Shown here piece after piece: positions 27,528 to 35,990 of a stretch of DNA of 64,000 bases. The DNA comes from Paraburkholderia azotifigens (lineage in GTDB: Bacteria > Pseudomonadota > Gammaproteobacteria > Burkholderiales > Burkholderiaceae): contig NZ_VOQS01000005.1 in the NCBI RefSeq assembly GCF_007995085.1, positions 1,488,001-1,552,000 on the forward strand, read 5' to 3'. The position numbers and the translations under genes were made by a program. The notes below the pieces were generated by a model. The model did not search any database. It saw only the letters and a program-made list of their open reading frames with translations, and had not been told where the DNA came from. Each line of letters opens with the position of its first letter. Position 1 is the first letter of the stretch.

Positions 27528-29843
27528 ATGAGTTCGCCCCCAGTCATTCCGTTTGCCCCAAACAAAACGAATTCCGGCGCGTTCATCGGCGCCGCACCCG
27601 CATTCCGTCAACTGGTCCGTCTGATCGACCGCGTCGCGCCCACCGATCACGCGCTGCTCATCTTCGGCCCGACGGGTTCGGGCAAGGAACTCGTCGCGCG
27701 CCGCGTGCACATGCGCAGCCCGCGTCACGACCAGCCGTTCGTCGACGTCAACTGCGGCGCGATCCCCGAGCATCTCGTCGAAGCCGAACTGTTCGGCCAT
27801 GTGAAAGGCGCGTTCACGGGCGCCGCCGAAAACCGCCAGGGACTTTTGCAGCAAGTCGGCACGGGCACACTGCTGCTCGATGAAATCGGCGAACTGCCGC
27901 TCGCGCTGCAACCGAAGCTGTTGCGCGTGCTCGAAACGCGCACCTTCCGCCCGATCGGCTCGTCGACGAATCTGCGTTTCGAAGGACGCGTCGTCGCGGC
28001 GACGCACCGCGACCTGCGCGAACTGTCGCGCGAAGGACGTTTCCGCGAAGACCTGTTTTATCGGCTCGCGGTGTTCGTACTCGGCGTGCCCGGTCTCGAA
28101 CAGCGCGTCGAAGATATCCCCGCGCTCGTCGCGCATTTCGCTTCGCAACAGCCGCGGCGGCTGGAGTTCTCGCCTGCCGCCGTCCGGCGGCTCAGCCAGC
28201 ACGCGTGGCCCGGACACATCCGGCAGTTGCGCAACCTGATCAGCCAGCTGAGCGTGCTGGCCGAAAACACGCTGATCGATGTCGATACGCTCGAGCCGTT
28301 TCTCGCCAACGAAGCGGCCGGCCCGGTCTCGCGCGCGAGTCTCGCCGACATGCTGCTGCAACTCGACGGCCGCGACAAACTCGCCGCCGCCGAAGATCTG
28401 CTGATCGACCGCGCGCTCGAACGCACGGCGGGCAACAAGAGCGCCGCCGCCACGCTGCTCGGCGTAGGCCGGAAGACGATCGAGCGGCGGCTGAAGTCGC
28501 GCGAAGAACATCATCGCGAGGCCCACAAATGCCTCGAACACGCGACTGCGCTGATCGCCGAGTCGCGCTTCGCGGAAGCCATTCCGCCGCTGCGCCGCTG
28601 CCTCGACGTACTGCAGGCGACCAGCGAGCAGGACGTGCGCCGTCTGCAGTTCGACGCGTACCGGATGCTCGGCATGAGTCTGCGGAGCGTGCACGGCTGG
28701 CTCTACGCCGAGGCGACCGCCTGCTACGCGGCGGCGCTGTCGATCGGCGAAGGCGTCTGCGAGCCCGCCGAAATCGCCGCGATCCAGTTCGGCGTCTGGA
28801 CCACGCAACTGACCACACTGCAACTCAAGCAGGCGCGCGCCACCGCGCAGGACATGCTGCAACGCGCGCAGAACAGCGGCGACCGCGTCTCGCTCGACGA
28901 AGCGCACGTCGCGATGACCAACACGCTGTTCTGGCTCGGCGACAGCGAAGAAGCGCTGGCGTGTCTCGCGCGCGGCAATCTGCTCGGCGTCGGACGCCAC
29001 GACACGCGCACCGGCTCGCAGGGCATCGACCTCGCCAGCCTCGCGCTGACGTTCGAAGGGCTCGCCGCGTATCAGATCGGCGCATTCGCGCAGGCGCGCC
29101 AGGCGATGGAAATGCTGATCGCGCGCTCCTCCGAACCGGGACCGCACGCGTTCGCGCACGCGGTCAACCTGCAAGGCGCCTCGTGGCTCGCCTGTCTGTT
29201 CGACGAAGCCGAGCACCTCGGCCGTCTCGCGAGCGAACTCGAATCGGTGTCCATCGCGAACGGCTTCGCGTTCTATCGCGGCGTCGGCCAGATCTTGCGC
29301 GCGTGCGATCTCAGCATGCGCGGCCATTCCGACGAAGCGGAAACCATCATGCTCGACGGCTTCGACAATCATGTCGTCTGCAACGGCGGCGCGCTGTTCT
29401 ATTCGTTCATGGCGTGGCAGCACGGCGAATTGCTGCTGCGAGCGGGCCGCGCGCACACCTGCGATGAGATGCTCGCCAGGGCCGTCGATGAAACGCTGGC
29501 TCGCCAGGAACGCGTGTATCTCGGCGAGCTGCTGGTCACGCGGGCGCGCGCGCAGTGGGCGATCGGCGACCTGACGGCCGCGGAACAGGGGCTGCGCGCC
29601 GCGCTGTCGACGGCGCTCGCATTCGGCTCCGTGCCCGCGCGGGTCGACGCCGCGCGCTATCTCGCCACATTGCTTCGATCGACGGGCCGCCGCGCCGACG
29701 CGATCGATACGCTCGAGCGCGGACTGCGCGCGCTGCCGGCGGACCCGACAACCCGGATCGCGAGGGCGGTGGCCTTGCTCGCGGAACTCCGGCAAGAGGT
29801 TTCTCTCGACAACGACAACGAAGGAATCGCACATGGCCTTTGA
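27528..29843 (+). CDS. Sigma54 activator with central Fis-type HTH and C-terminal TPR-like domain
   Basis: A 771-residue transcription activator. The AAA+ domain starts almost at the N-terminus: Walker A GPTGSGKE (47-54), the sigma54 loop GAFTGA (94-99), Walker B LLLDEIG (115-121), and an Arg-finger region FREDLFYRL (172-180). A Fis-type helix-turn-helix follows at about 291-322 (RTAGNKSAAATLLGVGRKTIERRLK). Residues about 330-771 are a helical, Ala/Leu-rich repeat region resembling TPR/MalT-type sensor domains. There is no N-terminal receiver, GAF or PAS domain, so signal sensing presumably lies in the C-terminal part. The start at 27528 has GGAG eleven bases upstream. It overlaps the DUF917 gene by 11 bases, so it is co-expressed with its presumed targets. 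Confidence 0.9.
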   Translation: MSSPPVIPFAPNKTNSGAFIGAAPAFRQLVRLIDRVAPTDHALLIFGPTGSGKELVARRVHMRSPRHDQPFVDVNCGAIPEHLVEAELFGHVKGAFTGAAENRQGLLQQVGTGTLLLDEIGELPLALQPKLLRVLETRTFRPIGSSTNLRFEGRVVAATHRDLRELSREGRFREDLFYRLAVFVLGVPGLEQRVEDIPALVAHFASQQPRRLEFSPAAVRRLSQHAWPGHIRQLRNLISQLSVLAENTLIDVDTLEPFLANEAAGPVSRASLADMLLQLDGRDKLAAAEDLLIDRALERTAGNKSAAATLLGVGRKTIERRLKSREEHHREAHKCLEHATALIAESRFAEAIPPLRRCLDVLQATSEQDVRRLQFDAYRMLGMSLRSVHGWLYAEATACYAAALSIGEGVCEPAEIAAIQFGVWTTQLTTLQLKQARATAQDMLQRAQNSGDRVSLDEAHVAMTNTLFWLGDSEEALACLARGNLLGVGRHDTRTGSQGIDLASLALTFEGLAAYQIGAFAQARQAMEMLIARSSEPGPHAFAHAVNLQGASWLACLFDEAEHLGRLASELESVSIANGFAFYRGVGQILRACDLSMRGHSDEAETIMLDGFDNHVVCNGGALFYSFMAWQHGELLLRAGRAHTCDEMLARAVDETLARQERVYLGELLVTRARAQWAIGDLTAAEQGLRAALSTALAFGSVPARVDAARYLATLLRSTGRRADAIDTLERGLRALPADPTTRIARAVALLAELRQEVSLDNDNEGIAHGL

Positions 29844-31050
29844 GATACGCCGGGAAGATCTGGAACCGCTGCTGCTCGGCGCAGCGTTTTTTGGCAGCGG
29901 GGGCGGCGGCACGATCGAATCCGCGCGGCATCTGGCGGCGCATTTCGTCGCCGGCGACTATTACCCGACGGACACGGTCAAGGTCGTGTCCGTCGACGAA
30001 GCCACGGAAGGCGCCGCCGTCATGGTCGCGTATCTCGGCGCGCCGGAAGCGATCAATACGGCCACGTATCCGATCGGACCGGTGACGGCCGTGCAGAACG
30101 TCATCGCGCGGCTCGAGGCGCAGTCCACGAAGCTGGCCTATGTGATGCCGCCCGAAAGCGGCGCGCTCGGCTTCACGGTCGCGGCGCTCGTCGCAGCGAA
30201 GCTCGGCCTCGCCGTGATCGACGCGGACGGCGCGGGACGCGCCGTGCCCTCGCTGCCGATGCTCACCTTCGCCGCCGCCGAAATCGATCCGCGTCCGGCA
30301 TTTCTCGTGAGCCAGGGCGGCCTGAGCGTCGAACTCGACGTGACGCCTCGCCAGGGCAGCAACGGCGGACCGACGCATCAGCGCGACGTGTCGGCCATCG
30401 TCGAGCAGATGATGCGCCCCGTCGTCGCCGATCCGGAATTCGGCCAGTTCGGCGGCCTCGCGATGTGGGTCATGACGCCCGCCGACATCGGCCGCGCGAC
30501 GCCGATTCGCGGCACGCTGACGCGCGCGCTGGAACTCGGCCGCGCGGTGCAGGCCGGCCAGATCCACGACGTGCCGGCGATGACCCGTTATCTGAAAGAG
30601 CGCTGCCGACTGACCGCGCGCGCGATCTCGGAACCCGGCGAACTCGTTTCGGCGGAAGTCGATACGGCGGGCGGCTTCGATGTCGGCAAGATCCGCATTC
30701 AGTCCGGCTCGCACACGTACACGGTGATCTACCAGAACGAGTCGCTGCTGGTCTGGGACAGCCAGCGCGCGCATCCCGTCGTGCTGGCGCCGGACAGCAT
30801 CGCGTACTACGTCGGCGGCGAAGGTCAGTCGATCTTCTCCAATGGCGATCTCGTACAGGACGACGGCACGCTGAACCCGGCCGTCGGCAAGCGCCCCGTC
30901 ACGCTGATCGCCTGGCGCGCCGAAGCGGAAATCAGCAAGCCGGGACTGAATCTCGACAGCTTCGTGCAACTGCTGAACACGCTCGGCTATCTCGGACCGT
31001 ACGTGCCGCTCGACAAGCTCGCATCCATCCACCACGGAGACGCCTCTTGA
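29833..31050 (+). CDS. DUF917-family protein (hydantoinase-associated)
   Basis: A 405-residue cytoplasmic protein. It begins FEIRREDLEPLLLGAAFFGSGGGGTIESARHL, the diagnostic N-terminus of DUF917, which is found alone or next to hydantoinase/oxoprolinase genes; some members act as S-methyl-thiohydantoin desulfurases. Other landmarks are IDADGAGRAVPSLPMLTF and the C-terminal LVWDSQRAHPVVLAPDSIAYYVGGEGQ. The start lies inside the sigma54 regulator gene, and the stop TGA is shared with the TTG start of the racemase. The three-gene overlap points to one pathway acting on a hydantoin-like or cyclic amide compound. Confidence 0.88.
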   Translation: MAFEIRREDLEPLLLGAAFFGSGGGGTIESARHLAAHFVAGDYYPTDTVKVVSVDEATEGAAVMVAYLGAPEAINTATYPIGPVTAVQNVIARLEAQSTKLAYVMPPESGALGFTVAALVAAKLGLAVIDADGAGRAVPSLPMLTFAAAEIDPRPAFLVSQGGLSVELDVTPRQGSNGGPTHQRDVSAIVEQMMRPVVADPEFGQFGGLAMWVMTPADIGRATPIRGTLTRALELGRAVQAGQIHDVPAMTRYLKERCRLTARAISEPGELVSAEVDTAGGFDVGKIRIQSGSHTYTVIYQNESLLVWDSQRAHPVVLAPDSIAYYVGGEGQSIFSNGDLVQDDGTLNPAVGKRPVTLIAWRAEAEISKPGLNLDSFVQLLNTLGYLGPYVPLDKLASIHHGDAS

Positions 31051-31772
31051 ACGCGCCGCTTCGCATCTGCGTGCTCGTGCCCGTCGCCACGTCGCAATAC
31101 AACGACCGCATCCTGAAGGCGATCGCGCCCGTCGTGCCGCCCGACATGCAGGTCGAGATCCGCAACATCGCGAGCGGGCATCCCGACATCGAGAACCGTA
31201 CGAACTGGCTGCAGAACGGCATACCCGTGGTCGAACTGGCGCAGTCGATCGCCAGCGACGGCTTCGACGGCATCTGGCTGACCGACTTCGACATGTGCGG
31301 CGTCGAGGCCGCGCGCGAGGTGATCGATATCCCGATCATCGGCGGCTTTCCGGCGTCGGCGTTCGCGGCGCTGATGCTCAGCCAACGCTTTTCGATCGTC
31401 ACGATCCTGCAAAGCACGCTCGCGATGCAGCGCGGCCATCCGCAAACCTACGGCATCCAGGACACGTTCGCGTCGATCCGCGCGATCGATTGCCCCGTCG
31501 CGCAACTCGACAACATCGACCTCGTCGTCGTCCGCACCTTCGAGGCCGCGCTGACCGCGATCAAGGACGACGGCGCGCAGGCGATCCTGCTCGGCTGCAC
31601 GGGTTTCGTGGATGTCGCGAGCCGCGTCTCCACGCTGCTCGGCGAAGCGCTCGGCAGCTACGTGCCCGTGATCGATCCGAACCAGGCCGGCTTCAGCTTC
31701 CTCGTGTCGCTGGTGCGCATGCGCGTGCGGCCCAGCCGGTTGACGTACAGCAAGGTCAGTCTGCAGTCGTAG
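31047..31772 (+). CDS. Asp/Glu/hydantoin racemase
   Basis: A 241-residue cofactor-independent racemase. It starts at TTG (31047), overlapping the preceding stop as TTGA, with GGAG eight bases before it; no in-frame ATG or GTG fits the conserved N-terminus LRICVLVPVATSQYNDRI. The two catalytic Cys positions are in FDMCGVEAA and LLGCTGFVDVA, with IIGGFPASAFAAL between them. Such enzymes interconvert D- and L-forms of hydantoins or acidic amino acids. It probably acts with the DUF917 protein, although no hydantoinase is present nearby. Confidence 0.9.
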   Translation: MNAPLRICVLVPVATSQYNDRILKAIAPVVPPDMQVEIRNIASGHPDIENRTNWLQNGIPVVELAQSIASDGFDGIWLTDFDMCGVEAAREVIDIPIIGGFPASAFAALMLSQRFSIVTILQSTLAMQRGHPQTYGIQDTFASIRAIDCPVAQLDNIDLVVVRTFEAALTAIKDDGAQAILLGCTGFVDVASRVSTLLGEALGSYVPVIDPNQAGFSFLVSLVRMRVRPSRLTYSKVSLQS

Positions 31773-31801
31773 ACCACGCGCTGCGTCTACATCGCTCTTA
31801 T

Positions 31802-31828
31802 CCGGCGCGGCACCCTTTGCCGCGCCGG
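31802..31828 (+). terminator. Strong hairpin after the racemase gene
   Basis: A perfect 11-bp GC-rich stem, CCGGCGCGGCA with TGCCGCGCCGG around CCCTT, is followed by CTTCGCTTCTTC. It lies 30 bases past the stop and closes the regulator-DUF917-racemase operon. Confidence 0.7.
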
Positions 31829-31914
31829 CTTCGCTTCTTCGCCCGCCGACACTTCCCCCGCTGTCCAACGACTTCGCCTGAACGGCGCAATTCGCTTTCC
31901 CTTTCTGAATTCGC

Positions 31915-32006
31915 AGTGGACGGATTCGACACATCATCACTTTGAAATGCATCATTTGGCCGGAATCGTCCATTGCCGCGAAGCGCACTGGTCGAAATCG
32001 TCCACT
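31915..32006. repeat. Three copies of a TGGACGATTC-like motif
   Basis: AGTGGACGGATTCGAC (31915-31930, plus strand), its partner GTCGAAATCGTCCACT (31991-32006, 15 of 16 positions as an inverted copy) and a third shorter copy GGAATCGTCCATTG (31962-31975, minus orientation). Together they look like a regulator-binding region rather than coding sequence. The rest of the 31829-32382 gap holds only low-complexity GTNGTN repeats (about 32120-32177) and no gene. Confidence 0.5.
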
Positions 32007-32382
32007 CCATTACCTCGCGCGTCGGGGTTTTCCCGTTGCGACAGGCATCGGCCCAATGGCACGGCGATTGCTCAAGGAGTTGAGCTGATTTTCACGCTGC
32101 TGAATCCAGTTGAGAGAGGGCCGTGGTGCGGTTGCCGTCGTTGTAGCCGTGGTTGTAGCGGTGGACGTCGTTGTGAACACGCGGCGACCGATTGCTTCCA
32201 GAGAGAAGCGCGTCGCCTTACCCGAAACGGCGGAGATCGTCTGGCCTGGCGCCCGGCGAACCGCCTCGTGGCCCGGCCGCCGCCGAATCTCCGAGGGCAG
32301 GCAGCGGCGGCCCGGCAAGCGAGGAGTCTGGCCGCCTGGCTCGAGAAGCTTGCGGCCCGGCAACCGCAAAGAACAATTTCAC

Positions 32383-32898
32383 ATGGACCATTGCGCTACT
32401 ACATTTGACATCCGTTGCCTGTCGCAAGACGGAATCGGTCCTGCCTGGCCGGTTGCGTATGCAAGCGTGTACGTCGCGACGCCTGGCCCGGCCTGCTATC
32501 CGGACGACGACATTACCTCCACCGAGCCGCGCGCCGTCATGGTCGATCAGGTGCGGCGCTATGTTCAGGCGCATCTGTGCGACGACGAGCTCTCGCCCGA
32601 AAGTGTGCTGAGCGCGCTGCAGCTTCCGCGCTCGACGTTGTACCGGCTGTTCCAGCGCGAGGGCGGCCTGGGCGCTTACATTCGCCATCTCAGGCTGCGC
32701 CATGCAGCCGACGATCTCATCCGCTATCCACACACGCTGGTGCTGGATATTGCCTTTGGACTCGGCTTCAAGAGCGCGTCGGTGTTCACGCGCGCGTTCC
32801 GGCGTGCCTATGGGATGGCGCCCCAGGAATATCGCGCGCTGGGCGGCAAGGGAGGCGAAGTCATGTCGATTCCCGTGCTGGCGCCGCAAACGGCGTGA
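32383..32898 (+). CDS. Short AraC-type DNA-binding protein
   Basis: 171 residues, of which the last 110 are an AraC/XylS double helix-turn-helix (VDQVRRYVQAHLCDDELSPESVLSALQLPRSTLYRLFQREGGLGAYIRHLRLRHAADDLI...DIAFGLGFKSASVFTRAFRRAYGMAPQEYRAL). The N-terminal 60 residues (with PAWPVAYASVYVATPG) are too short for a cupin sensor domain. The ATG at 32383 begins the plausible part; upstream in-frame sequence is low-complexity. It may be a natural stand-alone form or the 3' part of a regulator whose sensor domain was lost. The terminal domain looks intact and functional. Confidence 0.75.
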   Translation: MDHCATTFDIRCLSQDGIGPAWPVAYASVYVATPGPACYPDDDITSTEPRAVMVDQVRRYVQAHLCDDELSPESVLSALQLPRSTLYRLFQREGGLGAYIRHLRLRHAADDLIRYPHTLVLDIAFGLGFKSASVFTRAFRRAYGMAPQEYRALGGKGGEVMSIPVLAPQTA

Positions 32899-32925
32899 GC
32901 GGCCGCGCGCCCGTCTGCTGTCTTT

Positions 32926-33387
32926 TTACTCGCCGCGCGTCGCCGCTTCCGCTTCGCTATGCGCGGAAGCGGGCGAGCCCAGCACGTCGCCGCAGACTCT
33001 CAGAATATCCCGCCAGCTGACGATCCCCACTGGACGGAACTCGCCATCGACGATCGGGATACACGAGATCGGATGGTTCAGGAACAACTGGATCGCATCC
33101 GCCACATCCGCATCCGGGCGCAGCGTAACCGGCTTGCGGCTCATGATCTGATGCACGCGCCGGCTCAACGTGCCGATATCGCGCTGCGTCTCCACCACGC
33201 TGTCGATGAACGGACTGAGCGCGCGCAACAGATCGCGGTCTGACACGACGCCCTGCAAGGCCCGGTCTTCGACGACCAGCAGGTGATGAAACCCCGACTG
33301 CTCGAAAATATCCTTGACGGTTTCGAGCGTGTCATCGAAGCCCACCGTCACGACGCGCTTCGTCATCAGATCTTCTACTTTCATCAT
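32926..33387 (-). CDS. CBS-domain-pair protein
   Basis: 153 residues made of two CBS motifs (Bateman module): VEDLMTKRVVTVGFDDTLETVKDIFEQSGFHHLLVVEDRALQGVVSDRDLLRAL and VHQIMSRKPVTLRPDADVADAIQLFLNHPISCIPIVDGEFRPVGIVSWRDILRV. Such modules bind adenosyl nucleotides and sense energy state. There is no attached catalytic domain, so it probably regulates a partner protein. It starts at 33387 (double Met) with GGGAGA and GCGAG upstream. It converges on the AraC-type gene with a 27-bp gap. Confidence 0.9.
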   Translation of the reverse strand: MMKVEDLMTKRVVTVGFDDTLETVKDIFEQSGFHHLLVVEDRALQGVVSDRDLLRALSPFIDSVVETQRDIGTLSRRVHQIMSRKPVTLRPDADVADAIQLFLNHPISCIPIVDGEFRPVGIVSWRDILRVCGDVLGSPASAHSEAEAATRGE

Positions 33388-33579
33388 TGAACTCGCTGTT
33401 TCTCCCGTGAGGCCGCGCGCGGCGTGAAAGCGCGCGCCGCCGTCGAATCGTGTGCTACTGCTTCATCACGTTTAACGGCATCCAGCGTGGAAACTCAAAC
33501 CGAGGGGCCAGAATTGGGGCGTTCCTTCATGCAGAAGGAATGCGTGGCCGCCGCCAGCGGCCATCCCAAGGAGCAATGC

Positions 33580-34077
33580 ATGTTGACTCGCGAAGCAATC
33601 CCTCAAGTTCTGTCACGTACGTCCACGCTACTGTCGACGGAGATGATCGAAGGTTCGCCACAGAAGACTTTCCACCACGTCATCGATATCTATCTAAAGG
33701 ACTCCAATGCCTTCATGAACACCTATTTCGCCCGCTATTTCGAATGGCAGGGCGTCTGCCGGGAACGCTGGTTCCATGAGTGCATTCACAACAATCTGCT
33801 GGCCGCAGGGGGCACCTTTGTCACGAAACGCGCGCATCAGGAATACGTGCAGGAGACGTTTCCGTTCCAGCGCGTCGACTGCTACCTGAACACGTTCCAG
33901 GTCCGGCAATGCTCTGCGTATCTGCTGTTCCGCTTTTGCGTCGACGGGCGTCCCGTGTCGCACGGCTATCAGCAGATCCTGTTTGCCGGAATGGACAAGC
34001 GGATCCGGCGTTTTCCGGAAGGGATCATCGAGCGGGTCAAGGAATATGAAGTGATCCTGCCGCCCGTCACGAACTAA
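33580..34077 (+). CDS. Hot-dog-fold acyl thioesterase (4HBT-like)
   Basis: A 165-residue protein. The motif NTYFARYFEWQGVCRERWFHECIHNNL matches the family segment in which an acidic or Asn residue followed by YF..Y..WQG.CRE marks the hot-dog thioesterases, including those acting on polyketide-type carrier thioesters. The C-terminal half gives the remaining strands (VDCYLNTFQVRQCSAYLLFRFCVDGRPVSHGYQQILF). AAGGAG six bases before ATG 33580 decides the start; the frame is open further upstream without sense. It ends tail-to-tail with the sensor kinase gene, the two stops overlapping by 4 bases. Confidence 0.8.
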   Translation: MLTREAIPQVLSRTSTLLSTEMIEGSPQKTFHHVIDIYLKDSNAFMNTYFARYFEWQGVCRERWFHECIHNNLLAAGGTFVTKRAHQEYVQETFPFQRVDCYLNTFQVRQCSAYLLFRFCVDGRPVSHGYQQILFAGMDKRIRRFPEGIIERVKEYEVILPPVTN

Positions 34078-35531
34078 TTGATCTCACCCTGCCCGGCGCG
34101 CGAGCGCCGGGACCGTACCGGCGGATCGTGCGCTGCGCGGTCCGCCGCCGAACCAGGCTCCGGCAGCCGCAGCGTGAAGGTGGTCAGCACGCCCGGCGTC
34201 GACGCGCATGAGATCGTTCCGCCGAATGCGTCGCATACGCGCCGGCAGAACTCGAGCCCCATGCCGCCGCCCTGCCCGTGCGGCTTGGTCGAATAGAACG
34301 GGTCGAAGATGTGTGGCAGCACATCGGGCGCGATACCCGGACCGGTATCGTTGAAATGGATCACGCAGAAACCGCCGTCGCGGCCCGCGCTGATCGTGAT
34401 GTTGGCCGAGCCGCTCGCCTCGATCGCATACAGCGCGTTCTTCAGCAGGTTGAACAGCAAGAAGACGAACAGCGAATCGGTGCCCGAAAAGCGCAATTGC
34501 GGATCGATCGGAATGACGGACACGCGGGCCCGCTCGCCCGGCTGGAACGGATAGCGGTCCAGCGCCGAATCGACGCAATGCCGGATCGATTGCGGACCGA
34601 AGCTGCGTCGATCGAGCCGGTCCAGCGTGAACGACGCCAGCGACATCTCGACGACCGTGCTGGTGCTGTCGATCTGCCGTCGAATCGCACGCGTCAGAGT
34701 AGGCAGCCGCTCCGACTGTCCCGGATACAGCCCGTTGACGAGCAGTTGATGCCGCACGGCGAGCTGATAGCCGCGCAGCAGTTCCGGCAGCGCGTTGCCG
34801 AGTTCGTCGGCATGCATGCCGATCACCTCGAGCGGCATCGCGACCTCCTGCGCGACAGTCGCGGCGAGAAAGTATTGGCGCATCAAGCCATGCCGCACGA
34901 TGGTGACGGCGAGGATGCCCAGACTGATGGCGATGAAGATCACGCCAGGCGGATAGAAGACGTAGCCGTAATTGACCGCGTAGTCGCCGGCCGCGACGGA
35001 ATACAGACACAGGCTGACGAGACAGAGACCCAGCAGGCGGCGTCGATGACGTGCGCGCGCCTGACGCCGCGACACGATCAGCAGCCACCCGCTGCGGCCA
35101 GCGAGCATCACGGTCTGCAGCACGTGCACGGGGTGCAGCCGCCCGGCCTTCGGATAGTCGCCGAAAAAATGGCTGCCGAAACCGGCGACCACTTCGTCGC
35201 TCGTCATCAGCAGGACGGCGAGGATCACACACAACGCATACGACGCCATCAGCAACAGCCGCTCGTCGCGCCGCTCGGTGAGTTCGATGACGAAGTGGTA
35301 GAACGTGGTCGGCAGAAACAGGATGAAGAAGTAACCCGCCTTGACCAGCATCCCTGCCGCTTCCGGGCTCGTCGTCTGGAACAGGAACGCCCATGTGCCC
35401 TGCCACGCAAACGTTGTCATGCACATGAGCGCAAAGGGCGCCGATAGACGCGTCACGCCCTCCGTCAGCAGGACGTAGACACCGAAGCCCAGGAACAGCG
35501 CGGATACGAACGCTGGCAAGGTCGAATACAT
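34074..35531 (-). CDS. Multi-pass membrane sensor kinase lacking the phospho-acceptor histidine
   Basis: 485 residues. About seven helices span residues 1-215 (a 7TM-type sensor as in CqsS/LqsS-like quorum kinases), followed by a kinase module. The dimerisation segment reads ATVAQEVAMPLEVIG: the H-box histidine is replaced by Gln228 (codon CAG at 34848-34850). The ATP-binding domain is intact: N-box NLLKNALYAIE (361-371), G1 DTGPGIAP (395-402), FDPFYSTK (409-416), G2 GGGMGLEF (421-428). It should bind ATP but cannot autophosphorylate at the normal site, so it may act as a phosphatase, heterodimer partner or pseudokinase. AAGG precedes the ATG. No response regulator is adjacent. Confidence 0.85.
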   Translation of the reverse strand: MYSTLPAFVSALFLGFGVYVLLTEGVTRLSAPFALMCMTTFAWQGTWAFLFQTTSPEAAGMLVKAGYFFILFLPTTFYHFVIELTERRDERLLLMASYALCVILAVLLMTSDEVVAGFGSHFFGDYPKAGRLHPVHVLQTVMLAGRSGWLLIVSRRQARARHRRRLLGLCLVSLCLYSVAAGDYAVNYGYVFYPPGVIFIAISLGILAVTIVRHGLMRQYFLAATVAQEVAMPLEVIGMHADELGNALPELLRGYQLAVRHQLLVNGLYPGQSERLPTLTRAIRRQIDSTSTVVEMSLASFTLDRLDRRSFGPQSIRHCVDSALDRYPFQPGERARVSVIPIDPQLRFSGTDSLFVFLLFNLLKNALYAIEASGSANITISAGRDGGFCVIHFNDTGPGIAPDVLPHIFDPFYSTKPHGQGGGMGLEFCRRVCDAFGGTISCASTPGVLTTFTLRLPEPGSAADRAAHDPPVRSRRSRAGQGEIN

Positions 35532-35990
35532 GATGCCTTATAGGTGTTTCGCCGCTGCTTGTCCCTCGGCAGGCTGAATACGACGGGGAGCGGCACGAAG
35601 TCCGGCTGCGGGCAGCCAGTCTGGCGCGCAGGGAGAAATCGGGCGACTCGCGATCGTCTTCAGCACAGCGGCGTTGTTGTTTTTCGGTCGCACTGGCCAT
35701 CGTGTTCGAGCCAGGCTGTCGGGCGTCTTTCGGCTGTTGCTGCTCGTAGTGAACACCCCCGCGGTGCCACGATTCTAGCGTAACAATTCCACCTGCTCCG
35801 CGCTCGAAACGCCTCGCGCGGTTCGTCCAGCAGCCTGAAGACGGGCAGCCTGTGTGAGCTTTGAACGCGTATCGGCAGTGAAAGCCGCCGTGCCCCTCAG
35901 TGCGAGATGGGATCGAGGCCCGTCTTGTTCACGGCCGGTTGCGCGGCGGGCGACGCGAGGAACTGGAGCAGCGCGCGAGCCGCGGCGGCC
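35532..35990. other. Intergenic region, no gene seen
   Basis: Some 459 bases between the start of the leftward sensor kinase and the stop of the leftward GntR regulator. Open frames here are antisense continuations with no signals. The promoter of the kinase lies here. Confidence 0.5.

Noticed and set aside
27507..29912. An 801-codon open frame opposite the sigma54 regulator
   Set aside because: The plus-strand protein has Walker A, GAFTGA, Walker B and a Fis-type HTH in order. The antisense frame has none of the features of a real protein.
31957..31976. Possible sigma54 promoter (TGGC...TTGC) downstream of the racemase
   Set aside because: The distance between the two elements is 16 bases from T to T instead of 11, so it cannot be a -24/-12 promoter.
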